Part shown: positions 39,404 through 50,303 of the stretch, in pieces | Position numbering within the stretch: position 1 is the stretch's first letter | Layout: every line of letters begins with the position of its first letter | DNA from: [Pantoea] beijingensis | Lineage (GTDB): Bacteria > Pseudomonadota > Gammaproteobacteria > Enterobacterales > Enterobacteriaceae | Direction of reading: 5' to 3' | Length of the DNA: 64,000 nucleotides | NCBI RefSeq assembly: GCF_022647505.1 | Contig: NZ_CP071409.1 | Coordinates: 1,860,001 to 1,924,000 of the forward strand | Made by a program: the position numbers and the translations under genes | Notes under the pieces: model-generated | Databases searched by the model: none | Told to the model about the DNA's origin: nothing | The model's input: only the letters and a program-made list of their open reading frames with translations

Positions 39404-40051
39404 GTGAACCCTGCATTACTTGATTTATCCGGCTATATTAAATTTTTCGTAGGGCTATTCGCATTGGTGAATCCGGTGGGGATTATTCCTGTTTTTATCA
39501 GCATGACCAGCTATCAAACTGCCCTTGAAAGGAATAAAACCAACCTGACAGCCAACTTAGCTGTCGCAATTATTTTGTGGACATCACTGTTCCTGGGTGA
39601 TGCAATTTTGCATGTGTTTGGTATTTCTATAGATTCATTTCGCATCGCAGGTGGCATTCTGGTTGTAACAATTGCGATGTCGATGATTAGCGGCAAGCTG
39701 GGTGAAGACAAACAAAACAAACAGGAGCGTTCAGAAACGGCCATCCGCGAAAGCGTGGGTGTGGTGCCGCTTGCGCTACCTTTGATGGCAGGCCCCGGCG
39801 CAATCAGTTCTACCATCGTATGGAGCACGCGTTACAACAGTTGGTTAAATCTCTTCGGTTTTAGCCTGGCTGTCGCGCTATTTGCTTTCTGCTGTTGGTT
39901 GCTGTTTCGTGCGGCGCCGCTGATGGTGCGTGTTCTTGGTCAAACGGGCATTAACGTTATAACCCGTATTATGGGGTTATTACTGATGGCGCTTGGGATT
40001 GAATTTGTCGTTACGGGGGTAAAAGCAATTTTTCCCGGTTTACTGGCATAA
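39404..40051 (+). CDS. ychE: YchE, MarC family inner-membrane protein
   Basis: 215-residue integral membrane protein of the MarC/UPF0056 family (E. coli YchE 215), six hydrophobic segments. Conserved blocks are FVGLFALVNPVGIIPVF (N-terminus), GISIDSFRIAGGILV, PLALPLMAGPGAISST and the C-terminal VITRIMGLLLMALGIEF. It was once thought linked to antibiotic resistance; the transport role is unproven. The start is GTG at 39404 with gggag 9 nt upstream. A strong terminator follows. Confidence 0.94.
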   Translation: MNPALLDLSGYIKFFVGLFALVNPVGIIPVFISMTSYQTALERNKTNLTANLAVAIILWTSLFLGDAILHVFGISIDSFRIAGGILVVTIAMSMISGKLGEDKQNKQERSETAIRESVGVVPLALPLMAGPGAISSTIVWSTRYNSWLNLFGFSLAVALFAFCCWLLFRAAPLMVRVLGQTGINVITRIMGLLLMALGIEFVVTGVKAIFPGLLA

Positions 40052-40075
40052 GCGGAAAGGCTCTGTTTTTTTTAA

Positions 40076-40105
40076 AATAAGCGCATTATATGCGCTTATT
40101 TTTTT
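40076..40105 (+). terminator. ychE terminator
   Basis: 11-bp stem AATAAGCGCAT/ATGCGCTTATT with a 3-nt loop, running into TTTTTTT. Confidence 0.92.
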
Positions 40106-40668
40106 ACGTGTGCGATTCCATTGTTCCAAATTAGTGCATTTTCTGCATTTAATGCACCATTAAGGTGCGATTATTCATGTTGCTTAATGACACTCATATC
40201 AGATTAGAATAATTGCTTTGCACCTGAGTTCTCCATCATGACTGCCAAAATCATGTTATTTTTTTTACATTATTCTCTGAGGAAAATAAGGGTCTTTATT
40301 GGATTTTTATCACCCATTACTTTTAAATTGCAGTTTAAGATACTGATTTAACCATCTGTTATAGAAAATTGTGCATTTTGTGTTCGGTTGGTGGTGGTAA
40401 TGCTAAGGTGTTAACAGGTATTTTTACATAAATGATTATAAATCAATAAGTTAATTGTTATTTTGTTTTTTGAAATAACGCTTTGTTGCCGAGTGGCAAC
40501 GTGATAAAAGAGAATCAGTTAACATTTCTGTCATTTTACTTTGGCACCTGTCGTCTCCTTCTGATAGTTTTCGACGGGACGTGACGTTTTTTTTACGTCT
40601 GATGGCAAAATGAGAACGAATTTTGCTTATTGCTTTAAAGCACTCAGTTAAGGGTAATTAGACGTTTC
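40106..40668. promoter_or_regulatory. Long upstream region of the opp operon
   Basis: 563 bp of AT-rich sequence with no gene. In E. coli the opp leader is long, and is controlled by Lrp, ModE and, post-transcriptionally, by the GcvB small RNA. The CA-rich stretch CACAACAAACCA, of the kind GcvB pairs with, occurs here inside the oppA coding start (40778-40789) rather than in the leader. Individual binding sites cannot be assigned. Confidence 0.45.
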
Positions 40669-42300
40669 ATGAAATTAGTCAGCACACCAAAGCGTATTTC
40701 AACTGCTGTTGTCCTTTCTCTTATTCTGATTGGATCTTCCTCTGCCGCCGATGTGCCGAAAAGCGTTGTGCTTTCCGCACAACAAACCATTGTTGTAAAT
40801 AATGGAACGGAGGTTGCGTCACTCGATCCGCATAAAACGGAAGGTGTCCCGGAAACCACCATTATTCTCAATCTGCTTGAGGGCTTAGTTTCCAACGACA
40901 ATTATGGTCGCGTCGTACCAGGGGTCGCCGAGCGCTGGGAGAATAAAGAAGGGAAAGTCTGGACATTTTGGTTACGCCCTGATGCACGCTGGAGCAATGG
41001 CGATCCCGTTACGGCACAGGATTTTGTCTATAGCTGGCAGCGTCTGGTTGACCCGAAAACGGCATCACCTTACGCCAGCTACGCGCAGTACGCGCATATC
41101 GAAAATGTTGATGCGATTATTGCGGGTAAGGCTTCGCCTGACACCTTGGGTGTAAAAGCGCTTGACGACCATCGTCTGCAGGTCACGTTAGCCGAGCCTG
41201 TACCCTGGTTTATCACCATGCTGACTCACACCGCGATGAAGCCGGTGAACCGTAAGACAGTTGAAGCTTTTGGCGAGAAATGGACGCAGCCAGAACATTA
41301 TGTAGGTAACGGTGCTTACACCCTTAACAACTGGGTAGTGAATGAAAAGATTGTGCTAAAACGGAATCCTGGCTACTGGAACAATGCCAGTACGGTGATT
41401 GAGCAAGGGACATTTTTGCCTATTGCTTCTGAAACCAGTGATGTAAATCGCTATCGCAGCGGCGATACGGATATAACCAATAGTGCGATTCCGCCCGATC
41501 TTTTTCCGATGCTGAAAAAAACGTTGGGGGATGAGATGCGCGTGAGCCCGTACCTCTGCACGTTTTATTATGAAATTAACAACCAGCGTCCGCCGTTTAC
41601 CGATGCCCGGGTTCGGGCTGCCCTAAAATTGACGATTGATCGTGATATTATCGCCAGCAAAATTATGGGGCAGGGACAAATACCTGCCTTCAGTTTTACA
41701 CCGCCCTTTACCGACGGCGCCACTCTTACCCCTCCAGCATGGTTCCGCTTAACGCAGGCGGAGCGTAATGCCCAGGCAAAAACATTACTCGCGGAAGCCG
41801 GATATAGCGCCGATAAACCTTTGACTTTTACTTTGCTGTATAACACCTCTGACCAAAATAAACGGCAGGCTATTGCTGCAGCTTCAATGTGGAAGAAAAA
41901 CTTAGGTGCTGAGGTGACGTTGCAAAACCAGGAATGGAAAACGATGCTGGCGACGCGTCATGACGGGCAATATGACGTTGCACGCGCCACCTGGTGTTCA
42001 GATTATAATGAGCCGTCAACGTTCCTGAATATGTTGCTGAGTAACTCTTCAACGAATACCGCGCTGTATAAAAGTACTGTATTTGATAGCTTAATCGCAC
42101 AATCGTTAAATGCCCGCGACAGTCAAGTACGAACGGACCTGTATCAGCAGGCGGAACAGCAACTCGATCATGATTCGGCCATCGTGCCAGTTTATTACCG
42201 AGTGAGCGTGCGACTGGTAAAACCCTGGGTTGGTGGCTTCACGGGGAAAGATCCGCAGGATATGATCAATCTGAAGTATTACTACATTACGAAACATTAG
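40669..42300 (+). CDS. oppA: OppA-type periplasmic oligopeptide-binding protein (first copy)
   Basis: SBP family 5 peptide-binding protein, 543 residues (E. coli OppA 543). The Sec signal peptide is 1-26 (ending GSSSA-A), the family start of the mature part NNGTEVASLDPHKTEGVPET. The family signature region is ERWENKEGKVWTFWLRPDARWSNGDPV, with YSWQRLVDPKTASPYASY. The C-terminus MINLKYYYITKH is conserved. It is clearly homologous throughout to the second copy 182 bp downstream but well diverged (a tandem duplication that is not recent). It could serve different peptides, like MppA in E. coli. Confidence 0.92.
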   Translation: MKLVSTPKRISTAVVLSLILIGSSSAADVPKSVVLSAQQTIVVNNGTEVASLDPHKTEGVPETTIILNLLEGLVSNDNYGRVVPGVAERWENKEGKVWTFWLRPDARWSNGDPVTAQDFVYSWQRLVDPKTASPYASYAQYAHIENVDAIIAGKASPDTLGVKALDDHRLQVTLAEPVPWFITMLTHTAMKPVNRKTVEAFGEKWTQPEHYVGNGAYTLNNWVVNEKIVLKRNPGYWNNASTVIEQGTFLPIASETSDVNRYRSGDTDITNSAIPPDLFPMLKKTLGDEMRVSPYLCTFYYEINNQRPPFTDARVRAALKLTIDRDIIASKIMGQGQIPAFSFTPPFTDGATLTPPAWFRLTQAERNAQAKTLLAEAGYSADKPLTFTLLYNTSDQNKRQAIAAASMWKKNLGAEVTLQNQEWKTMLATRHDGQYDVARATWCSDYNEPSTFLNMLLSNSSTNTALYKSTVFDSLIAQSLNARDSQVRTDLYQQAEQQLDHDSAIVPVYYRVSVRLVKPWVGGFTGKDPQDMINLKYYYITKH

Positions 42301-42482
42301 TTTGCCGGGTACCGGGCGAAACAGTCCGGGCACGGCGAACAGTGCAAGACCATTTTTAGGGGTCGATATAACGCTATGGCTGATGTTTTTCGTTCCGGCA
42401 TCATCCATAGTTTGCCCGGTCGCCGGGAGATAGCTGAAGGCGCACTGCATCAGCAATGATAAAAACTGGAGTAGGTATAAAA

Positions 42483-44120
42483 ATGACCAACATCACAAAA
42501 AAAAGCCTTATAGCTCTTAGCGTTATGGCAGGGCTGGGCGTTATGGCTGGCAATGCTGCGTGGGCGGCACAGGTTCTGGCAGGGGTTGAACTGGCAGCTA
42601 AACAAGAGCTGGTGAAAGGGAACGGCGCGGAGTTACAATCGCTGGACCCGCATAAAATTGAAGGTGTGCCGGAGTCCAATGTTAACCGCGATCTGCTTGA
42701 AGGCCTAATTATCAGCGATGAACAAGGCCATCCTATCCCAGGCGTAGCGGAAAGCTGGGATAATAAAGAAAGCAAAGTATGGACATTCCATTTGCGTAAA
42801 AATGCCAAATGGTCAAATGGTGAGCCCGTCACCGCACAGGATTTCGTCTATAGCTGGCAGCGGTTGGCCGATCCTAAAACCGCATCCCCTTATGCCAGTT
42901 ATTTGCAATACGGGCATTTAGCCAACGTTGATGACATTATCGCCGGCAAGAAAAGCCCAGATCAATTGGGGATAAAAGCCATTGATGCCAATACACTCGA
43001 AGTCACATTAAGTGAACCCGTTCCCTATTTTTATAAGCTGCTAATTCACCCGTCCATGTCCCCGGTTTATAAACCAGCGGTTGAGAAGTTTGGCGATAAA
43101 TGGACGCAGCCCGCTAATTGGGTTGGTAACGGCGCATTTAAGCTTCAGGACTGGGTGGTAAACGAACGCATCGTGATGGTGCGTAACCCTGACTATTGGG
43201 ATAACGCAAATACCAAACTGGATAAAGTGACTTTTTTGCCAATTTCATCTGAAGTCACTGATGTGAACCGCTATCGCAGCGGCGGCAGCGATATGACTTA
43301 TAACAATATGCCGATCGAGCTGTTCCAGAAGCTGAGAAAAGAGATTCCAACTGAGGTGCATGTCGATCCTTATCTATGCACCTATTACTACGAAATTAAT
43401 AACCAGAAACCACCGTTTAATGATCCCCGCGTGCGTGCTGCGCTCAAACTGGGTATCGATCGTGACATTATCGTCGATAAAGTGAAAAATCAGGGCGATT
43501 TGCCAGCCTATGGTTATACTCCACCATACACTGATGGCATTAAGCTGACTCCGCCTGAGTGGTTCACCTGGACCCAGGAAAAACGCAACGAAGAAGCGAA
43601 GAAGCTACTGGCTGAGGCAGGTTACACCGCGGATAAGCCACTGACTTTCAATCTGTTGTACAACACCTCCGATCTGCATAAAAAACTGGCGATTGCTGCA
43701 GCCTCTATCTGGAAGAAAAATCTGGGTGTTGACGTGAAGCTGGAAAACCAGGAGTGGAAAACGTTCCTGGATACGCGCCATCAGGGGAATTTTGATGTTG
43801 CACGTGCGGGCTGGTGTGCTGATTATAACGAGCCAACTACCTTCCTGAACACCATGCTTTCAGACAGCAGCAATAATACTGCACACTATAAGAGCCCAGC
43901 CTTTGATAAGGTAATGGCTGAGACGCTGCAGGCGCCTGATGAAGCTCAACGCAGCGAGAAGTATGCTGAAGCTGAGAAGATCCTTGATAAGGATTCTGCC
44001 ATCGTTCCGGTTTATTACTACGTCAATGCTCGCCTGTTGAAACCTTATGTGGGCGGCTATACGGGTAAAGATCCGCTGGACAACGTCTACGATAAAAACC
44101 TGTATATCATCAAACACTAA
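42483..44120 (+). CDS. oppA: OppA, periplasmic oligopeptide-binding protein (second copy)
   Basis: 545-residue oligopeptide-binding protein, the copy next to oppB and closer to E. coli OppA. The signal peptide is 1-26 (ending NAAWA-AQ). The mature part is LDPHKIEGVPESNVNRDLL, with YSWQRLADPKTASPYASYL and the ligand-site region TYYYEINNQKPPFNDPRVR. The start MTNITKKSLI at 42483 has ggag 10 nt upstream. A perfect 11-bp hairpin follows the stop, which probably stabilises the abundant oppA mRNA and lowers expression of oppBCDF. Confidence 0.96.
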   Translation: MTNITKKSLIALSVMAGLGVMAGNAAWAAQVLAGVELAAKQELVKGNGAELQSLDPHKIEGVPESNVNRDLLEGLIISDEQGHPIPGVAESWDNKESKVWTFHLRKNAKWSNGEPVTAQDFVYSWQRLADPKTASPYASYLQYGHLANVDDIIAGKKSPDQLGIKAIDANTLEVTLSEPVPYFYKLLIHPSMSPVYKPAVEKFGDKWTQPANWVGNGAFKLQDWVVNERIVMVRNPDYWDNANTKLDKVTFLPISSEVTDVNRYRSGGSDMTYNNMPIELFQKLRKEIPTEVHVDPYLCTYYYEINNQKPPFNDPRVRAALKLGIDRDIIVDKVKNQGDLPAYGYTPPYTDGIKLTPPEWFTWTQEKRNEEAKKLLAEAGYTADKPLTFNLLYNTSDLHKKLAIAAASIWKKNLGVDVKLENQEWKTFLDTRHQGNFDVARAGWCADYNEPTTFLNTMLSDSSNNTAHYKSPAFDKVMAETLQAPDEAQRSEKYAEAEKILDKDSAIVPVYYYVNARLLKPYVGGYTGKDPLDNVYDKNLYIIKH

Positions 44121-44130
44121 TAAGTCATTG

Positions 44131-44159
44131 CTTATACCTCAAGATGCCTGAGGTATAAG
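44131..44159 (+). terminator. Hairpin after oppA (intercistronic)
   Basis: CTTATACCTCA/TGAGGTATAAG, perfect 11-bp stem with a 7-nt loop, no T tract. By analogy with the E. coli oppA-oppB junction, it is likely a partial terminator and mRNA-stabilising structure. Confidence 0.65.
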
Positions 44160-44545
44160 TCTGGCCCCCAATTATTCGTTGCCGCCAATAAATACCTGGC
44201 AAAAGGATGAGCGGGGGCCCGTGCTCTGATATGACAAGATAAAGGGAGCATTGGTAGTTAACACCAATGCACGGCCTAAAAGCATTGGCAGGTATGGTGG
44301 TGACCCGGAGAGGCAATATTCAAGTGCTTCCGGGGGCGAAGGACGCATGCACCGCTGCTGGTTTAATGCATAAGGTCAGGCTCTGTTGAGCCGTGCGGCA
44401 GGATGATGCCGCGTGAGTTGATAGCGTTCGTTGTTATAGCCAAATTACGCCAGGTCGCAGGTTTATATCCCTGACGCGCTGGAGGATAATGGACATAAAA
44501 CAAACGCTACATTTATATTGAAGTACAGCCAGGTAGGTACGGGCA
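44160..44545 (+). other. oppA-oppB spacer with additional hairpins
   Basis: Unusually long gap (about 425 bp in total; under 100 bp in E. coli). It contains two further perfect hairpins: GCATTGGT/ACCAATGC (44248-44270) and GCGGCA-GGATGA-TGCCGC (44395-44412). No open frame with a ribosome-binding site is seen. It may be a processing region, an attenuator, or hold a promoter for oppB. Confidence 0.5.
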
Positions 44546-45466
44546 ATGTTAAAGTTTATCCTGCGTCGTTGTCTGGAAGCGATTCCGACGTTATTTATTC
44601 TCATCACTATCTCTTTCTTTATGATGCGCTTAGCACCGGGAAGCCCTTTTACTGGCGAGCGCACGCTTTCGCCTGAAGTAATGGCTAATATTGAAGCCAA
44701 ATATCATTTAAATGATCCAATCATGACCCAGTATTTCAGCTATCTGAAACAGCTGGCACACGGTGATTTTGGTCCATCGTTTAAGTACAAAGACTACTCG
44801 GTCAATGATCTGGTTGCGGGATCGTTTCCGGTATCGGCCAAACTGGGGGCTGCTGCCTTTATTTTCGCGCTGGTGCTGGGCGTGACCGCGGGTGTCATCG
44901 CGGCGCTTCGGCAAAATACCAAATGGGACTATGCCGTGATGGGGATTGCCATGACGGGCGTGGTGATACCCAGCTTCGTTGTTGCTCCGCTATTGGTATT
45001 GCTGTTCTCCATTACCCTTAAATGGTTGCCCGGCGGCGGCTGGAACGGTGGGGCGCTGAAATTTATGATCCTACCGATGGTGGCGTTGTCGCTGGCATAT
45101 ATTGCCAGCATTGCGCGTATCACCCGTGGCTCTATGATTGAAGTCTTACACTCCAACTTTATCCGCACTGCACGCGCCAAAGGCATTCCAATGCATCGCA
45201 TCGTGCTGCGTCATGCATTGAAACCTGCGCTGCTGCCGGTGCTCTCCTATCTTGGGCCGGCGTTTGTGGGCATTATCACCGGTTCAATGGTGATAGAAAC
45301 CATCTACGGTCTGCCTGGTATTGGCCAGTTATTCGTTAACGGCGCGCTGAACCGCGATTATTCACTGGTTTTAAGCCTGACCATCCTGGTCGGGGCGTTG
45401 ACTATTTTATTTAATGCGATCGTCGACGTGCTGTATGCGGTTATCGATCCGAAAATTCGTTACTAG
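44546..45466 (+). CDS. oppB: OppB, oligopeptide ABC transporter permease
   Basis: Inner-membrane permease, 306 residues (E. coli 306), six transmembrane segments. The first is at 9-30 (LEAIPTLFILITISFFMM), then a long periplasmic loop. The ABC permease coupling (EAA) motif is ARAKGIPMHRIVLRHALKPALLPVL. It pairs with OppC to form the pore energised by OppDF. The start ATG has aggtagg upstream; oppC follows after 13 bp. Confidence 0.97.
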   Translation: MLKFILRRCLEAIPTLFILITISFFMMRLAPGSPFTGERTLSPEVMANIEAKYHLNDPIMTQYFSYLKQLAHGDFGPSFKYKDYSVNDLVAGSFPVSAKLGAAAFIFALVLGVTAGVIAALRQNTKWDYAVMGIAMTGVVIPSFVVAPLLVLLFSITLKWLPGGGWNGGALKFMILPMVALSLAYIASIARITRGSMIEVLHSNFIRTARAKGIPMHRIVLRHALKPALLPVLSYLGPAFVGIITGSMVIETIYGLPGIGQLFVNGALNRDYSLVLSLTILVGALTILFNAIVDVLYAVIDPKIRY

Positions 45467-45479
45467 CGGAAGACTTGCC

Positions 45480-46388
45480 ATGATTTTGAGTAAGAAAAAT
45501 AGCGAAGCTCTTGATGCGTTCAGTGAAAAGCTGGAAGTCGAAGGGCGTAGCCTGTGGCAGGACGCGCGCCGTCGTTTTATTCATAACCGTGCCGCGCTGG
45601 CCAGCTTATTTGTGCTGTTACTGATTGCCCTGTTCGTTGCTTTTGCACCGATGCTGGCGTCATTTACCTATGATGATACTGACTGGGCGATGATGTCTGC
45701 TGCACCGGATATGGCCTCTGGCCACTATTTCGGCACGGATTCCTCCGGGCGCGATCTGCTGGTCCGGGTGGCGATCGGTGGGCGTATTTCGCTGATGGTT
45801 GGTGTTTCTGCTGCTCTCGTTGCCGTACTGTTGGGCACGTTGTATGGCTCGCTGGCGGGCTATCTGGGCGGTAAAATTGACTCGGTAATGATGCGTCTGC
45901 TGGAGATCCTGAACTCCTTTCCGTTTATGTTTTTCGTCATTCTGCTGGTTACCTTCTTTGGGCAAAATATCCTGCTGATCTTTGTGGCGATTGGTATGGT
46001 TTCCTGGCTGGATATGGCGCGTATCGTACGGGGTCAAACATTAAGTCTGAAGCGTAAAGAGTTTATTGAAGCGGCCCAGGTTGGCGGTGTATCGACCTTT
46101 AACATTGTCATACGGCATATCGTGCCGAACGTACTGGGTGTGGTGGTGGTCTACGCCTCACTGCTGGTGCCCAGTATGATCCTGTTTGAGTCCTTCCTGA
46201 GCTTTCTTGGTCTGGGGACGCAGGAACCGCTGAGCAGCTGGGGAGCACTGCTGAGTGATGGTGCAAATTCCATGGAGGTTTCACCGTGGTTGCTGCTTTA
46301 TCCTGCCGGTTTTTTGGTCGTGACCCTGTTCTGTTTTAACTTTATTGGCGATGGCCTGCGTGATGCCCTCGACCCGAAAGATCGTTAA
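45480..46388 (+). CDS. oppC: OppC, oligopeptide ABC transporter permease
   Basis: 302 residues, as in E. coli. The cytoplasmic N-terminal tail (1-40) precedes six transmembrane segments; [19 protein letters not shown] is conserved and the EAA motif is [22 protein letters not shown]. The start [14 protein letters not shown] at 45480 matches the family and has cggaag upstream; the open frame reaches further 5' inside oppB. It lies 13 bp after oppB and 11 bp before oppD. Confidence 0.97.
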   Translation: MILSKKNSEALDAFSEKLEVEGRSLWQDARRRFIHNRAALASLFVLLLIALFVAFAPMLASFTYDDTDWAMMSAAPDMASGHYFGTDSSGRDLLVRVAIGGRISLMVGVSAALVAVLLGTLYGSLAGYLGGKIDSVMMRLLEILNSFPFMFFVILLVTFFGQNILLIFVAIGMVSWLDMARIVRGQTLSLKRKEFIEAAQVGGVSTFNIVIRHIVPNVLGVVVVYASLLVPSMILFESFLSFLGLGTQEPLSSWGALLSDGANSMEVSPWLLLYPAGFLVVTLFCFNFIGDGLRDALDPKDR

Positions 46389-46399
46389 GGAGTTTCCCG

Positions 46400-47416
46400 A
46401 TGAGTACCATTGAAATACAGCCAGCAATGGCGAAAAGCGCGGGAAGCGATACGCTGCTGAGTGTAAAAGACCTGCGTGTCACCTTTTCCACGCCAGACGG
46501 TGATGTCACCGCGGTAAACGATCTCAATTTTAGCCTGCGAGCCGGTGAGACACTGGGTATTGTCGGCGAATCAGGTTCAGGTAAATCGCAAACGGCTTTT
46601 GCGTTAATGGGACTGCTGGCGAATAACGGGCGTATCGGCGGCTCGGCGTTGTTTAATGGCAAAGAGATCCTCAACCTGCCGGAAAAACAGCTTAACAAAC
46701 TGCGTGCTGAGCAAATCGCAATGATATTTCAGGACCCCATGACCTCACTCAATCCTTATATGCGGGTTGGGGAGCAATTGATGGAAGTCCTGCAGCTGCA
46801 TAAAGGCATGAGCAATAGCCAGGCATTTGAAGAATCCGTGCGTATGCTGGATGCAGTAAAAATGCCGGAAGCGCGTAAGCGTATGAAAATGTATCCGCAC
46901 GAGTTTTCCGGCGGGATGCGCCAGCGTGTGATGATCGCGATGGCATTGCTTTGCCGCCCTAAACTGTTGATTGCCGATGAGCCAACCACTGCGCTCGACG
47001 TTACGGTTCAGGCACAAATCCTGACGTTACTGAATGAGCTGAAGCGTGAATTTAATACCGCTATCATCATGATAACGCATGATTTGGGTGTGGTTGCGGG
47101 TATCTGTAATAAGGTACTGGTGATGTATGCCGGACGTACCATGGAGTATGGGCAAGCACGCGATGTCTTTTATCATCCTGCGCATCCCTATTCGATTGGC
47201 TTGCTAAATGCCGTACCACGTCTTGATGCTGAAGAAGGTGAGTCGCTCATGACCATTCCGGGTAACCCACCGAACCTGTTGCGTTTACCAAAAGGCTGTC
47301 CCTTCCAGCCTCGCTGCGCGCATGCGATGGATATTTGTTCTACTACACCACCACTGGAACCCTTTGGTGATGGGCGCCTGCGCGCCTGCTTTAAACCAGT
47401 GGAGGCGTTAGCATGA
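46400..47416 (+). CDS. oppD: OppD, oligopeptide ABC transporter ATPase
   Basis: 338 residues (E. coli 337). Walker [17 protein letters not shown], signature [15 protein letters not shown], Walker [15 protein letters not shown]. The C-terminal oligopeptide-transporter extension has the iron-sulfur type cysteines in [15 protein letters not shown]. The start ATG has aaggag 7 nt upstream. Its stop overlaps the oppF start by 4 nt (ATGA), indicating translational coupling. Confidence 0.97.
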   Translation: MSTIEIQPAMAKSAGSDTLLSVKDLRVTFSTPDGDVTAVNDLNFSLRAGETLGIVGESGSGKSQTAFALMGLLANNGRIGGSALFNGKEILNLPEKQLNKLRAEQIAMIFQDPMTSLNPYMRVGEQLMEVLQLHKGMSNSQAFEESVRMLDAVKMPEARKRMKMYPHEFSGGMRQRVMIAMALLCRPKLLIADEPTTALDVTVQAQILTLLNELKREFNTAIIMITHDLGVVAGICNKVLVMYAGRTMEYGQARDVFYHPAHPYSIGLLNAVPRLDAEEGESLMTIPGNPPNLLRLPKGCPFQPRCAHAMDICSTTPPLEPFGDGRLRACFKPVEALA

Positions 47417-48414
47417 ACACTGTTGTCGAGAAAAAAGTCCTGCTGGAAATAGCCGATCTGAAAGTGCATTTTGATATTAAAGATGGCAAACAGTGGTTCT
47501 GGCAACCATCAAAAACCCTGAAGGCTGTCGATGGCGTAAGCTTACGACTGTACGAAGGGGAAACGCTGGGCGTAGTGGGCGAGTCTGGCTGTGGCAAATC
47601 AACACTGGCGCGCGCGATTATCGGTCTGGTGAAAGCCACCGATGGGCGCGTCGCCTGGCTGGGGCGCGATCTTCTGGGACAGAGCGAAGAGGAGTGGCGT
47701 AAAGCGCGCAGCGATATCCAGATGATTTTCCAGGACCCGTTAGCGTCACTCAACCCGCGTATGACCATTGGCGATATCATCGCCGAGCCGCTGCGCACTT
47801 ATCATCCCAAAATGGCACGTCAGGAAGTCAAAGATCGCGTTAAAGCGATGATGATGAAAGTTGGACTATTGCCTAATCTGATTAACCGATACCCGCATGA
47901 ATTTTCTGGCGGTCAGTGCCAGCGTATCGGTATTGCGCGAGCGTTAATCCTCGAACCAAAACTCATTATTTGCGATGAGCCTGTCTCGGCGCTCGACGTG
48001 TCGATTCAGGCACAGGTCGTGAATTTGCTGCAGCAGTTACAGCGCGAAATGGGGCTTTCGTTGATTTTTATCGCACACGATCTGGCGGTGGTGAAACATA
48101 TTTCCGATCGTGTTTTGGTCATGTATCTGGGGCATGCGGTCGAACTGGGAACCTATGACTCGGTATATAACGATCCCCAACATCCGTATACGCGAGCACT
48201 GATGTCGGCAGTCCCCATTCCTGACCCGGATTTGGAGAAGCAAAAAACTATCCAATTGCTGGAAGGGGAGTTGCCGTCACCGATTAATCCGCCTTCAGGG
48301 TGCGTATTTCGGACTCGTTGTCCGATTGCCGGGCCGGAGTGTGCGAAAACACGGCCTTTGCTCGAAGGCAGTTTCCGCCATGCGGTCTCTTGCTTAAAAG
48401 TGGATCCGTTATAA
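47413..48414 (+). CDS. oppF: OppF, oligopeptide ABC transporter ATPase
   Basis: 333 residues (E. coli 334). Walker [15 protein letters not shown], signature [15 protein letters not shown], Walker [15 protein letters not shown]. The C-terminal cysteine motif is [18 protein letters not shown]. It forms a heterodimer with OppD. It is the last gene of the operon, followed by a strong terminator. Confidence 0.97.
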   Translation: MNTVVEKKVLLEIADLKVHFDIKDGKQWFWQPSKTLKAVDGVSLRLYEGETLGVVGESGCGKSTLARAIIGLVKATDGRVAWLGRDLLGQSEEEWRKARSDIQMIFQDPLASLNPRMTIGDIIAEPLRTYHPKMARQEVKDRVKAMMMKVGLLPNLINRYPHEFSGGQCQRIGIARALILEPKLIICDEPVSALDVSIQAQVVNLLQQLQREMGLSLIFIAHDLAVVKHISDRVLVMYLGHAVELGTYDSVYNDPQHPYTRALMSAVPIPDPDLEKQKTIQLLEGELPSPINPPSGCVFRTRCPIAGPECAKTRPLLEGSFRHAVSCLKVDPL

Positions 48415-48416
48415 AG

Positions 48417-48448
48417 AAAAAGCCGCCTCTCAGAGAGGCGGCTTTTTT
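48417..48448. terminator. Bidirectional terminator between oppF and yciU
   Basis: AAAAAGCCGCCTCT-CAG-AGAGGCGGCTTTTTT: perfect 10-bp GC-rich core flanked by A tract and T tract, so functional in both directions for convergent oppF and yciU. Confidence 0.95.
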
Positions 48449-48474
48449 ACTAAAAGGTCAGTGCCGGCGAAAAA

Positions 48475-48798
48475 TTACTCGCGCCACAGGATATGACATA
48501 GCTTGTGATCCTTCTCACGACAAAGCAATACGCGGGCGAAAACATCCGTAATCGGTTCGCCGTCAGCCTCACCTAAACCAATAACCACTTCTGAGAAAAA
48601 GTCGGGATTTAGATCGAAATCGACGTGTTCGTGCCAGTCTTCAGAAGGATCAAACAGCTCGGCACCCCCACGTTCTTCGAATTGCAAATTGAAAAGAATA
48701 ATATCTGCCGGATCGAGATTATCACCTGCCAGTTCAAGGAAAATATCATAAGCCTGTTCAAGGGTTTCATCTTCGGTAAGGCGATTCGCTAAATCCAT
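48475..48798 (-). CDS. yciU: YciU, DUF440 / UPF0263 family protein
   Basis: 107-residue, very acidic cytoplasmic protein (E. coli YciU 109). The family is described as a double-stranded-DNA mimic. The acidic surface segments are [19 protein letters not shown] and [19 protein letters not shown]. The function in the cell is unknown. The start ATG has agga 8 nt upstream. It lies directly downstream of clsA on the same strand (44-bp gap), probably cotranscribed. Confidence 0.93.
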   Translation of the reverse strand: MDLANRLTEDETLEQAYDIFLELAGDNLDPADIILFNLQFEERGGAELFDPSEDWHEHVDFDLNPDFFSEVVIGLGEADGEPITDVFARVLLCREKDHKLCHILWRE

Positions 48799-48842
48799 GT
48801 TTTATCCTGTTTGCCCCGAGGGCGGTTTACAATTTTGCGCGT

Positions 48843-50303
48843 TTACAATAACGGACTGAAGAAGTAAAACAGTCGCTCCACGATACGCTGCCACCAGGCA
48901 CGGCGTGACCAGCGTTTCGCGTCAACCAGCCGGGAACGGGCGATATAATCGTCCTGTACTCGGGCTAAATCACTACCAAATCCGTCATCGTCAATGACTA
49001 ACGTAATTTCAAAATTAAGCCACAGACTACGCATATCCAGATTAACGGTACCGACCAGGCTCAGTTGACCATCAACCAGCACGCTTTTCGTGTGCAGCAA
49101 TCCACCTTCGAACTGATAAATTTTTACGCCAGCGTCCAGCAGTTCAGCAAAAAAAGCGCGGCTTGCCCAGCCTACCAGCAAAGAATCATTGTGATGGGGC
49201 ACGATCAAATTGACGTCCACACCTCGTTGGGCTGCGGTACAAATGGCGTGCAGCAAATCGTCACTGGGAACGAAGTAGGGCGTTGTCATGATCAACTGCT
49301 CCCGCGCGGAGTAAACCGCCGTCAGCAACGCCTGGTGAATCATATCTTCCGGGAAGCCAGGGCCGGAGGCGATAACCTGAATAGTATGCCCGCTCTCTTG
49401 TTCAAACGGCATTATATTATCATCAGGCGGCGGCGGTAGAATGCGTTTGCCCGTTTCGATTTCCCAGTCGCAGGAGTAGATAATGCCCATGGTCGTCGCC
49501 ACCGGACCTTCCATGCGTGCCATCAAATCTATCCACTGGCCGACTCCCGCATCCTGTTTAAAATAACGCGGGTCGACAAGGTTCATGCTGCCGGTATAGG
49601 CAATATAATTATCTATCAGCACCACTTTACGATGTTGGCGAAGGTCCATGCGTCGAAGGAAGACGCGCAGCAGGCTGACCTGTAGTGCTTCAACAACGTC
49701 TATTCCTGCATTGCGCATCATGGCGGGCCATGGGCTACGGAAAAAAGCGACGCTACCCGCAGAATCGAGCATCAGCCGGCAGTGAACGCCGCGGCGGGAT
49801 GCTGCCATCAACGATTCAGCTACTTCATCCGCCATTCCACCAGGCTGCCAGATGTAGAACACCATCTCAATATTATGCCGCGCCAGTTGGATATCGCGGA
49901 TCAACGCTTTCATCGTGGCATCGGAGGTAGTGAGTAGCTGTAGCTGATTGCCTTTGACGCCCGCAATCCCCTGACGATTCTCACAAAGTTGAAACAGCGA
50001 ACGTGCGACGTCACTATTTTCAGTGGCAAAAATATGGTGACTGGATTTTAGGTCGCTAAGCCATTTAGCCGTTGAGGGCCACATGGTACGTGCCCGTTCG
50101 GCACGTCTTTTGCCCAGATGCAACTCACCAAAGGAGAGATAAGCAATGATACCGACCAATGGCAGGATATAAATAATTAATAACCATGCCATGGCGGAGG
50201 TTACCGCGCGGCGCTTCATCAGGATCCGTAGCGTCACGCCGGCAATCAATAGCCAATAACCAAATAACAATAACCAACTGACTAAGGTGTAAAAAGTGGT
50301 CAT
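48843..50303 (-). CDS. clsA: ClsA, cardiolipin synthase A
   Basis: Inner-membrane enzyme condensing two phosphatidylglycerols to cardiolipin and glycerol; 486 residues, the E. coli length. Two N-terminal transmembrane helices (about 5-57) are followed by two phospholipase-D HKD motifs, [18 protein letters not shown] and [18 protein letters not shown]. The C-terminus [10 protein letters not shown] is conserved. The ATG at 50303 gives [11 protein letters not shown]; a TTG one codon upstream is less likely. Confidence 0.97.
   Translation of the reverse strand: MTTFYTLVSWLLLFGYWLLIAGVTLRILMKRRAVTSAMAWLLIIYILPLVGIIAYLSFGELHLGKRRAERARTMWPSTAKWLSDLKSSHHIFATENSDVARSLFQLCENRQGIAGVKGNQLQLLTTSDATMKALIRDIQLARHNIEMVFYIWQPGGMADEVAESLMAASRRGVHCRLMLDSAGSVAFFRSPWPAMMRNAGIDVVEALQVSLLRVFLRRMDLRQHRKVVLIDNYIAYTGSMNLVDPRYFKQDAGVGQWIDLMARMEGPVATTMGIIYSCDWEIETGKRILPPPPDDNIMPFEQESGHTIQVIASGPGFPEDMIHQALLTAVYSAREQLIMTTPYFVPSDDLLHAICTAAQRGVDVNLIVPHHNDSLLVGWASRAFFAELLDAGVKIYQFEGGLLHTKSVLVDGQLSLVGTVNLDMRSLWLNFEITLVIDDDGFGSDLARVQDDYIARSRLVDAKRWSRRAWWQRIVERLFYFFSPLL

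Noticed and set aside
40778..40789. GcvB small-RNA target CACAACAAACCA
   Set aside because: Located within the coding sequence about 110 nt after the oppA start rather than at the ribosome-binding region where the known E. coli target lies; match is short and CA-rich.
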